From BOG-908 sp963795825 (GTDB lineage: Bacteria; Pseudomonadota; Alphaproteobacteria; Acetobacterales; Acetobacteraceae), in the NCBI GenBank assembly GCA_963795825.1, contig CAWCIW010000005.1:1-64000 (forward strand): a DNA stretch of 64,000 bases. The letters run 5' to 3'. The translations under genes and the position numbers were made by a program. The notes under the pieces are model-generated. The model was not told the origin of the DNA. It did no database searches and saw nothing but the letters and a program-made list of their open reading frames with translations. Positions 54,584 through 62,158 of this stretch are shown here, piece by piece. The first letter of the stretch is position 1. Every line of letters starts with the position of its first letter.

Positions 54584-56500
54584 ATGCTCACGAACACCCG
54601 ACGCATACTTCTTGCGAGCGTGTCCTGCTTCGTTCTGCACACCGCGCATGCGGCGGCGGCGCTGCCGCGCCCAGCCGATGCCGGACGGCTTGGCGACGCC
54701 GCGATGTCCGCCACGCTCGCGTTGCGCCTGGCCGATCCGGCCGGTGCCGAGGCGCTGCTCGCGCAGGTGAGCACCCCGGGCGACAGGCTGTATCGCCATT
54801 TCCTGACGCCGGCGCAGTTCGCCAGCCGCTTCGGGCCGGCCGCCGCGGATGTGGCCGCCGTGCAGGCGAGCCTGGCCGGGTTCGGCCTGACCGCGACGCG
54901 CGCGAGCACCACCACCTTGCGGGTGAGCGGGCCGGCTGCGGCGTTCGAGCGGGCATTCCAGGTGGAGCTGCATGCGTTCAACATGCCGGCGCAGGCGGGC
55001 ACGCCGGCTTACGAGTATCACGCGCCGCTGCAGCGCCCGACGGTGCCGGCGGGCATGGCGGCGATGGTGGAAGCCGTGGTGGGGCTGGACAGCCGGCCGG
55101 CGCACCGGCCGCATCTGCGCCATCTGGCGGCGGCGCTGCGCCCGTCGGCCGTGGCGCTGCGCGACAACCCGGCGATCAAGCCGCCCGATATGCCGGGCAG
55201 CTGGACCGTTACGGATTTCGCCGATTATTACAATGCCGTGCCGCTCTACAAAAAGGGGATCGACGGCACCGGCCGCACGATCGGCATCGCCACGCTCGCC
55301 AGCTTCACGCCGAGCGATGCCTATACCTATTGGAACGCGCTCGGCCTGAAGGTGAGCCCGACGCGCATCACCGAAATCCAGGTGGATGGCGGCTCCGGCG
55401 CGCCCGGCGACATGGCGGGCTCCGACGAGACCACGCTCGACGTTGAGCAGTCGGGCGGCATCGCACCGGGCGCGCGCGTGCTCGTCTATGAGGCGCCGAA
55501 CACCAACCAGGGCTTCGTGGATCTGTTCGCCCGCGCGATCGACGACAACACGGCCGATGCGATTTCGGTGAGCTGGGGCGGTTGGGAGATCTATGCCGAC
55601 TTGGCCAACGCGCCGGTGGCCAATCCGGTGAGCGGGACGGATACGAGCAGCCTGACCGCGCTGCACGCGCTGTTCATGCAGGCCGGGCTGCAGGGGCAGT
55701 CGATGATGGCGGCCTCCGGGGATGCCGGCGCCTATGACGCCAACGACCAGCAGACGCCGCCCGATTACAGCCTGGCGCTCAGCATCGATTCGCCGGGTAA
55801 CGATCCGGCGATGACGGCGGCGGGCGGCACCACGCTGCCCGCCACGTTCTCATTCAAGGTGAAACACCAGCCGGACGTGGTGGTGACGATTCCGACAGAG
55901 CGTGTGTGGGGCTGGGATTATCTGGTGCCGCTGTGCACCGCGCTCAAGCTGGATCCGGTGGCTTGCGGCATCGTTCCGGTGGGCGGCGGCGGCGGGGTGA
56001 GCGTGCATTTCGGCGTGCCGGGCTACCAGAAGGGCGTGGCCGGTGTGCAGGTGAGCCAGCCGGACCAGCAATTCATCGACGAGGACACGGTGCCGCCGAC
56101 GGTGATCTACACGCTGCCCGCCGGGTTCGCCGGGCGCAACGTGCCGGATGTGTCGCTGAACGCCGATCCGGAGACGGGGTATGTGATCGGTTATACCTCG
56201 AGCGCGCCCGGTAGCGTCTATGGATTGGAGGAGGCGGGCGGGACGAGTTTCTCCGCGCCGCAGTTGAACGGCGTGACGCAACTGCTGGTGCAAAGTGCCG
56301 GCGGGCGGATCGGGCTGTTGAATCCGTTGCTGTATTCGCAGGGCAAGTTGCTGGCCGGGTATGTGGGGGCGCATGCGCCTTTGCGGTTCATCAAGGCTGG
56401 GGGGAACGAGTTTTACAGGGGGCGGGTTGGGTATAGTCCGGCGGCTGGGGTGGGGACTTTGAACGTGGCTAATCTGGCTGCGGTGGTGAAGGGGAAGTAA
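54584..56500 (+). CDS. Sedolisin-type S53 peptidase 2
   Basis: A 638-residue preproprotease. Signal peptide MLTNTRRILLASVSCFVLHT to about residue 25; pro-domain with YRHFLTPAQFASRFGPAAAD; catalytic Glu/Asp in GSDETTLDVEQSGGIAPGA; oxyanion Asp region ISVSWGGWE; catalytic Ser in EAGGTSFSAPQLNG; calcium-site-like end FYRGRVGYSPAAGVGTLNV. GGAGA precedes the ATG. Its TAA stop is the first three bases of the following repeat. Expected to act extracellularly at acidic pH. Confidence 0.93.
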   Translation: MLTNTRRILLASVSCFVLHTAHAAAALPRPADAGRLGDAAMSATLALRLADPAGAEALLAQVSTPGDRLYRHFLTPAQFASRFGPAAADVAAVQASLAGFGLTATRASTTTLRVSGPAAAFERAFQVELHAFNMPAQAGTPAYEYHAPLQRPTVPAGMAAMVEAVVGLDSRPAHRPHLRHLAAALRPSAVALRDNPAIKPPDMPGSWTVTDFADYYNAVPLYKKGIDGTGRTIGIATLASFTPSDAYTYWNALGLKVSPTRITEIQVDGGSGAPGDMAGSDETTLDVEQSGGIAPGARVLVYEAPNTNQGFVDLFARAIDDNTADAISVSWGGWEIYADLANAPVANPVSGTDTSSLTALHALFMQAGLQGQSMMAASGDAGAYDANDQQTPPDYSLALSIDSPGNDPAMTAAGGTTLPATFSFKVKHQPDVVVTIPTERVWGWDYLVPLCTALKLDPVACGIVPVGGGGGVSVHFGVPGYQKGVAGVQVSQPDQQFIDEDTVPPTVIYTLPAGFAGRNVPDVSLNADPETGYVIGYTSSAPGSVYGLEEAGGTSFSAPQLNGVTQLLVQSAGGRIGLLNPLLYSQGKLLAGYVGAHAPLRFIKAGGNEFYRGRVGYSPAAGVGTLNVANLAAVVKGK

Positions 56501-56646
56501 GCAAGGCTTTTGCTGTGACGCCTGCACGATGATCTGGCACTTTCTGCGAGCGCGTGCGCTGGCAGACGGAGCGCGGGTTTGCATGCAGGCGTCGGAGCAA
56601 AAGCTTTTTGCTTCTTTTTCTCGAAAAAGAAGGCCTTGCTTGCTTC
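56498..56646. repeat. Intergenic palindromic repeat, unit 23 (left hairpin cleanly deleted)
   Basis: TAAGCAAGG runs directly into CTTTTGCTGTGACGCCTGCA, i.e. only the left hairpin is missing. Right hairpin CTTCTTTTTCTCGAAAAAGAAG (56610-56631). It separates two S53 genes. Confidence 0.88.
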
Positions 56647-56720
56647 ACCAAACCGTCAACACCGCATCCATTTCCCACCGTCTCCGTAATGTTAGAGAGT
56701 AACAACGCACGAAGGACGCA

Positions 56721-58379
56721 ATGAGAATGATCAGCCGTCTTCCCGCCGCCGCGGCCCTGCTCGGTGCCACCGCTTTGGCCAGCCCGTGTCTCGCGCAGAC
56801 CAACTGGGTGCCGACCGCCACGCAGGCTCTGCCTGTGAGCGCGCTCACCGGTGCTGCCGATCTTGGTGCGGTGCCTGGCATACAGCCGCTCACGCTGCGT
56901 ATCGGCCTGCAGCCGCACGACAAGGCCGGGCTGGTAGCGCTGGTGCGGGCGCAATTGCAACCTTCGAGCGTGAACTACGGCAAGTTCCTGACGCCGGCGC
57001 AATTTGCCGCCGCGTATGGCGCGCCGGCCGGGCGGGTCGATGCCGTGGTTGCGTATCTGCGCAAGGCGGGGTTCACCGGCATCACCGTGGAGCCGAACCA
57101 TCTTCTGATCAGCGCGAATGGCACGGCGGCGCAGGCGTCCTCCGCGTTCCACACGGCGTTGGAACAGGTCTCGATCGGTGGCGGAAATGTGCAGTTTGTC
57201 AACATCGCGGCGGCGCAGGTGCCGGCGGTGCTCGGCGACAGCGTGAGCGCCGTGCTCGGCCTGAACAGCGTGGGCAAGATGGTGCCGCAACTGGCATTTC
57301 CGTTGCCGCAATATCTGGTCAGCTACACGCCGAAGCAGTTCCAGTCGATCTACGGAGCGAGCACGGTGGCGCCGCCGCGCCGCGCTTCGGTGGCCATCAT
57401 GGCAGAGGGCGACCTGACCGGCGTGCTGTCCGACCTGCGCATTGCCGAGGCGGCGTTCGGGCTGCCGCAGGTGAAGGTGGAGGTGGTGCAGGTGGGTGCT
57501 GCGAGCGCCGACGTTTCCGGCGCGGACGAGTGGGATATGGACACGCAGTATTCGTCCGGTATCGCGCAGAACCTGCAGACGCTCTATGTTTACGACACGA
57601 CATCGCTGACAGATTCCGATCTGGCGCTGGAGTTTTCCCGTTGGTCAACCGACGACAAAGCGAAAGCTGCCAGTGCGTCGCTGGGGGAATGCGAGATATT
57701 CCCGTATGTCGACGGGTCGATGACGGTCGATGACATGATCTTCCTCGAGGCCGCCTCGCAGGGGCAGAGCTTTTTTGCGTCGGCCGGCGATACGGGATCG
57801 TTCTGTCCGGTGGGTCCGGCGGGCGTGAACGGCGTGCCGCTAGGAGCGCCGCTGGTGAATTATCCGGCGGCCAGCCCGTATGTGGTTGGCGTGGGCGGCA
57901 CCACGCTGCTGACGACGACGGCAGGCGCCTACGACAAGGAAATCACCTGGAATACCGGTGGTGGCGGCGTTTCGCAGTTCGAGCCGAGCCCGGCCTGGCA
58001 GCAGGCGGCGGTGCCGGTGCTGGCCAAGACGGACATGCGCGGCGTGCCCGACGTGGCGATGGACGCCGACCCGAATTCCGGTGCGGTGGTGTATGTGAAC
58101 GGCGCGGCGGAAGTGGTTGGTGGGACGAGTTTATCCTCACCGTTGTCGTTGGGGATCTGGGCGCGCGCGTTGAGCGTGAATCCGCAACTTGGGTTGGCGG
58201 GTCCGCGGCTTTACGGTTTATATGATGGGGCGGGCGTGCTGGGCAGCTATCCGAAAGGCGGGTTCCACGATATTACGCTGGGTAATAACGGGTTGTATTT
58301 TGCGACGCCTGGCTACGATCTGACGACCGGGTTGGGGACGTTTGTCATCCAGAAATTTGTTGCTGATTTGTCGAAGTAA
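56721..58379 (+). CDS. Sedolisin-type S53 peptidase 3
   Basis: A 552-residue preproprotease. Signal peptide MRMISRLPAAAALLGATALA-SPCLA; pro-domain YGKFLTPAQFAAAYGAPAGR; catalytic Glu/Asp in GADEWDMDTQYSSGIAQ; Asp in the ASLGECEIF region; catalytic Ser in VVGGTSLSSPLSLG. GAAGGA precedes the ATG at 56721. It is more distant from peptidases 1 and 2 and shorter. Three S53 genes in a row point to protein scavenging in an acid habitat. Confidence 0.92.
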   Translation: MRMISRLPAAAALLGATALASPCLAQTNWVPTATQALPVSALTGAADLGAVPGIQPLTLRIGLQPHDKAGLVALVRAQLQPSSVNYGKFLTPAQFAAAYGAPAGRVDAVVAYLRKAGFTGITVEPNHLLISANGTAAQASSAFHTALEQVSIGGGNVQFVNIAAAQVPAVLGDSVSAVLGLNSVGKMVPQLAFPLPQYLVSYTPKQFQSIYGASTVAPPRRASVAIMAEGDLTGVLSDLRIAEAAFGLPQVKVEVVQVGAASADVSGADEWDMDTQYSSGIAQNLQTLYVYDTTSLTDSDLALEFSRWSTDDKAKAASASLGECEIFPYVDGSMTVDDMIFLEAASQGQSFFASAGDTGSFCPVGPAGVNGVPLGAPLVNYPAASPYVVGVGGTTLLTTTAGAYDKEITWNTGGGGVSQFEPSPAWQQAAVPVLAKTDMRGVPDVAMDADPNSGAVVYVNGAAEVVGGTSLSSPLSLGIWARALSVNPQLGLAGPRLYGLYDGAGVLGSYPKGGFHDITLGNNGLYFATPGYDLTTGLGTFVIQKFVADLSK

Positions 58380-58558
58380 GGAAGCAAGTCGTCCTTTTTC
58401 GAGAAAAAGGACCAAAAAGCTTTTGCTGTGACGACTGCACTAAGATCCGCGATATCTCTGCCAATGCGAAAGCCGGCAAAGTCAGCGTAGGCCTCGGTGC
58501 AAGCGTCGGAGCAAAAGCTTTTTGGTCCTTTTTCTCGAAAAAGGACTACTTTCTTCTG
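58377..58558. repeat. Intergenic palindromic repeat, unit 24 (complete)
   Basis: Hairpins GTCCTTTTTCGAGAAAAAGGAC (58391-58412) and GTCCTTTTTCTCGAAAAAGGAC (58525-58546). The left edge TAAGGAAGC contains the stop of peptidase 3. It lies between convergent genes. Confidence 0.92.
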
Positions 58559-58562
58559 CGCC

Positions 58563-60704
58563 TTAGCGCCCGAGAAGCCGCTGCATGAAGGTTGGCTTAC
58601 GCGTCCGCAGCCACTCCGGCACCTCCTCCGCCGATCGTAGCCGGGTGGCGGTGGACGGTGCGAGGAGGTGGCGCAGCAGGGTCGCGATCGGCTCCTGTAC
58701 GCCGTCCAGGGACGGCAGGCCGTGGCGCGCGGCGCGTGCGGTCGCCAGGTCGTTGCCCATGTCCAGCCGGGCGCCGCGCGCGGCTGCGGCGAGCACCAGA
58801 CCCAGGCTGTAGAGGTCCGATCGTGCATCGATCTGGGTGGCGCGGGTGGCGAGCTGTTCGGGCGAGCACCAGGAGAACTTGCCGGCGAAATCGATGTTGC
58901 GGTGGGTGTTTTCCGGCGCATCCAGGCTGCGGGCCAGGCCGAAATCGATGATCGTGGCGGCGGCGCAATTGTCGTCGACGAGGATGATGTTGTCCGGCGA
59001 GATATCCTGGTGCACCACGCCCTGCGCGTGGACGGCGCTCAGCCCGGCGGCCAGGCGGGCGGCGAGCAGGATGAGGTCGGGCTGGGCGAGCGGGCCTTCG
59101 CGCAGGCGGGCCGAGAGGGTGCGGCCGCGCAGGTAGTCCATGACCAGCATGGGGCGGCCGTCGGTATCGCGCAGCAGGCCCTGGCAGCCGACGACGGCTT
59201 CGTGGCGCACCCGTTGCAGCAGGCGCGCTTCTTCCAGCATCAGGTTGAGCACGGTTGGGTCGAGCGCGTAGCGGGGCAGCAGGATTTTTATCGCGTGTTC
59301 TGTTTTCAGGTCGCGGTGGCGCGCGCGGTAGATTTCGCCGACGCCGCCGCGGGCGATCAGCGCGCGGACGAAATAGGTGTTCACCAGGAGCTGGTCGGCT
59401 TGCAGCACGGTGTCCGCCCAGTCGGCGGCTTTGTGGTCCGGGTCGCGCAGGGCGACGCGCTGGATCATGTCGCGTGCGCCGGCGGCCAGCGCCTGGCGTT
59501 CGGCGGCGGGGCGTCGCTGGCCGGTCTGGGTGTGCAGCAAGGCGTGGTTGAAGTCGCGCAGCCGGCGGTCGAACCAGGCGCGGCTGGAGACCTGGCCGCC
59601 TTCGGAGGTGGCGGTGTCCGGCAGGCCGTCGAGGGCGGCGGGCAGGATTTCGGTGCTGTCCGTGGCGCTGCGCGGGGGGGCGGCGGCTTGCAGGATGGAG
59701 GTGGCTTCGTCGGCGGGCTCGGGCGGGGCGAGGGATGAGGTGGGTACGGGCGCGTATGCGGGTTGCGCGGCGGGTGGGGGATCGTGGCGCAGGAAGGTTG
59801 TGGGCTCTTCGTCGGGAGCGGGGGCGCTGGCGAGGATGGTGGTTGGTTCGTCGGTGGTTTGGGGGTCGGTGTTGGGGGGATGGGGCAGGATGGTGGTCGG
59901 CTCGTCTGGCTCGTGGGCGTAGGTCAGGTCTGCGGCGGGGGGCTGGGTTTCGGCGGGTTCGGCGTGTGCGCTGTCGTGGTGGAGGATGGTGGTTTGTTCG
60001 TCGTCTTGCGTGTCCGCGGCGGGCGGGCTTTCGCGGTCCTGCGGGTGCCATTCAGGCTGTGCGTATTGGGTCGGCGCGAGATCGGGCTCTTCGATGTCGA
60101 CTGAGGCTTCGTGCGGTTGGGAAAAGTCGCCTTGCGATGGCTGCGCGTGCGTTTCGTCGCTCGGCCAGGGCGCTTCGTCGTATTCGGGCGTGGCCTCCTG
60201 TTTGAGCGGGGCCGGGTCGGTTTCGTGCCAGGCGTGTGGGGCGGTTTGCTCGGGATCGTATGGGAGCGGTGCGTACGGTTCGTAGGAGTTGGCGGGTGAC
60301 GCTTCGGCCGGGGATGATGTTTCGTTTGTGTGTGGCAGCGGGGGTTCGGCGTCGCTTTGGTGAACGGATGTCGCGTGGTGTTCATCCGCGTCGGGCGCAG
60401 GAAAAGCGTGTATTTCATCTGGCTGGGACAGCGTGGGTTCGGTGTACGATGTTTGCAGGAATGTCGTGCGCTCTTCGTCGTGGTCGGGCGCGGGTGTTGC
60501 ATGCAGCGCATGTATTTCGTCAGCGTGGAGCGACGTAGTTTCGGGATGCGGCGCGTGCAGGATCGTGGTGCGCTCTTCGTCGTGGTCGGGCGGCAACGTT
60601 GCGTGCATCGCCTGCAACTCGCCCGGAGGCGCAGGCGTGGTTTCGGCCTGCACGATGCGGGTCGCCTCGTCCGGCTCGTCCGGCAGATGCGTGGCGCCGC
60701 TCAT
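58563..60704 (-). CDS. Type VI secretion-associated Ser/Thr protein kinase
   Basis: 713 residues. A disordered N-terminal half (about 1-350) is rich in Glu/Pro/Thr and carries nine copies of [D/E]-x-T-x-[I/F]-[L/V] (for example ERTTILHA, EPTTILPH, EATRIVQA). The C-terminal kinase (about 440-690) has the glycine loop ARGGVGEIYRA, Lys in HAIKILLP, the catalytic loop VVHQDISPDNI (HQD in place of HRD, so a non-RD kinase), IIDFGLAR and the CSPEQL segment. Its ATG overlaps the tagF-pppA stop (ATGA). PpkA-type kinases phosphorylate Fha to activate secretion, opposed by PppA; the threonine motifs look like FHA ligands. Confidence 0.88.
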   Translation of the reverse strand: MSGATHLPDEPDEATRIVQAETTPAPPGELQAMHATLPPDHDEERTTILHAPHPETTSLHADEIHALHATPAPDHDEERTTFLQTSYTEPTLSQPDEIHAFPAPDADEHHATSVHQSDAEPPLPHTNETSSPAEASPANSYEPYAPLPYDPEQTAPHAWHETDPAPLKQEATPEYDEAPWPSDETHAQPSQGDFSQPHEASVDIEEPDLAPTQYAQPEWHPQDRESPPAADTQDDEQTTILHHDSAHAEPAETQPPAADLTYAHEPDEPTTILPHPPNTDPQTTDEPTTILASAPAPDEEPTTFLRHDPPPAAQPAYAPVPTSSLAPPEPADEATSILQAAAPPRSATDSTEILPAALDGLPDTATSEGGQVSSRAWFDRRLRDFNHALLHTQTGQRRPAAERQALAAGARDMIQRVALRDPDHKAADWADTVLQADQLLVNTYFVRALIARGGVGEIYRARHRDLKTEHAIKILLPRYALDPTVLNLMLEEARLLQRVRHEAVVGCQGLLRDTDGRPMLVMDYLRGRTLSARLREGPLAQPDLILLAARLAAGLSAVHAQGVVHQDISPDNIILVDDNCAAATIIDFGLARSLDAPENTHRNIDFAGKFSWCSPEQLATRATQIDARSDLYSLGLVLAAAARGARLDMGNDLATARAARHGLPSLDGVQEPIATLLRHLLAPSTATRLRSAEEVPEWLRTRKPTFMQRLLGR

Positions 60705-62158
60705 GTGGCGGGATTGAACACGACTGCGACGGTGACGTTGTCGCGCGCGCCGGCCACCAAAGCTTCCTGCATCAGCCCCTCGACGGCGTGCTCCGCCGTG
60801 CCGCCCGGCAGCGATGTGCCGAGCAGATCCTCGATATCCTCGTCCTGCAGCGCTTTGACCAGGCCGTCGCTGCACAGCAGGAAACAATCGTCCGGCTCGA
60901 GCTGGCCGTGCACATGTTCGAGGAACAATGTCTCCTCGGCGCCGACGGCGTGCGTGACGACGCCGCCTTTCGACAGCGAGTGGTCCGTGGTGAGGCATTC
61001 CAGCCGGCCGTCGCGCAGGCGGTAGCCGCGGCTGTCGCCCGACCACATCAGGCAGAAATGCCCGCCATAGGCCAGCAGCACGACAACGGTGGAGGCGACG
61101 ATGCGCGGTGTCCGACATGCCGGAGGCGCGGTGCGCGCAAGGCGGTGTTTGCGGCCTGCAGCGCCTCGCGCATGTCGTCCACCGCGCCGCCGAAACTCAG
61201 CGGGGTGAGCAGCTGGCCGAGATGCTCGACGACGTGTGGCTGGCTTCGGCCGCGGCTTCGTGGCCGCCCACGCCGTCCGCCACCGCCCAGATGCCGAGAT
61301 CGCCGCGCAGCAGCAGCGCGTCCTCGTTGATCTTCCGTTTGGTGCCGGGATGGGTGCGGCCGGCGGCGGGCAGGTGCGTCACCGGCTTGAGCATCAGGAT
61401 CGGCATGTCTTCGAGCGTCGCCGCGCCGGTGCCTGGGCGCTCCCAGCCCCATTCGTCCCACTCGCCGTCCAGAAAGGCGGCGAAATTGGCCGGCGCGGGC
61501 AGGCCGGGGCTGAGCAGGACGGAGGGGCGCACGCTGGTCCGAACCTTGCGTCCACCACAGGCTGAACGGCACGTTGCTGCCCATCAGCACCTGGTCGAGC
61601 ATGCGCGCATAGGTGGGCGACATGTCGCCGGCCTCGTGCAGATCCAGGCGCAGGCCGCCGCCTGCCGGTCCCTCGCCGGCGCGCGCGTAAGTGGGCACGC
61701 CGATCGCCAGCACGTTGTGGTCGAAGGCGTCGAGATCGAAGGCGTCGTCGAGCGTGGTGCAGGATCAGCTGTTCGGCCGCGTCGAACCAGGCGCGCGCGC
61801 TGTGAAATACCGTGCCGGGCGAGAGGCAGCCGGGCAGCTGGGCGGCGATCACCAGCGGGAAATAGCGGCCGACGCGGTCCACGCTGGGCATCATCACGCC
61901 CAGCGACGGCTCGGCGCCGCACAGGTCGGGGCCGAGCACGAAGCGCCAGATCGGGGTGTTGAGATAGGCCGGCAGCCAGGCGCCGCCGAGCTGCCGCTTG
62001 CTGGTGGCGATGGAGCGCTGCAGCCATTCGTCGAAGCCGGTGCGGAATGCCTGGTCCAGCCGGCGGCCGACGAAGTCGCCGCGCGCCGGCAGCTTGCCGA
62101 AGAAGCCGGGCTGCGCCGGCGCGCTTCGGCTGGCGCGGGCTGTGTCCGCACTGGCATC
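60701..62158 (-). pseudogene. TagF-PppA fusion (T6SS repressor/PP2C phosphatase), multiply frameshifted
   Basis: Across frames the N-terminal part is TagF (QPGFFGKLPARGDFVGRRLD, GVMMPSVDRVGRYFPL, NVPFSLWWTQGS, GLPAPANFAAFLDGEW). The C-terminal part is a PP2C phosphatase (KRKINEDALLLRGD, WAVADGVGGHEA, WSGDSRGYRL, FLLCSDGLVKAL, GARDNVTVAVV). About 486 codons fit the fused TagF-PppA known from Agrobacterium. Frame changes occur near 61085, 61225, 61540, 61735 and 62130. The start TGATG overlaps the TssM stop. PppA dephosphorylates the kinase substrate and TagF holds secretion off. The dense indels may be sequencing errors. Confidence 0.8.

Noticed and set aside
61048..61713. Separate short genes in the tagF-pppA region
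   Set aside because: Each short frame matches a successive part of TagF or PP2C, so they are fragments of one frameshifted gene and not independent genes.
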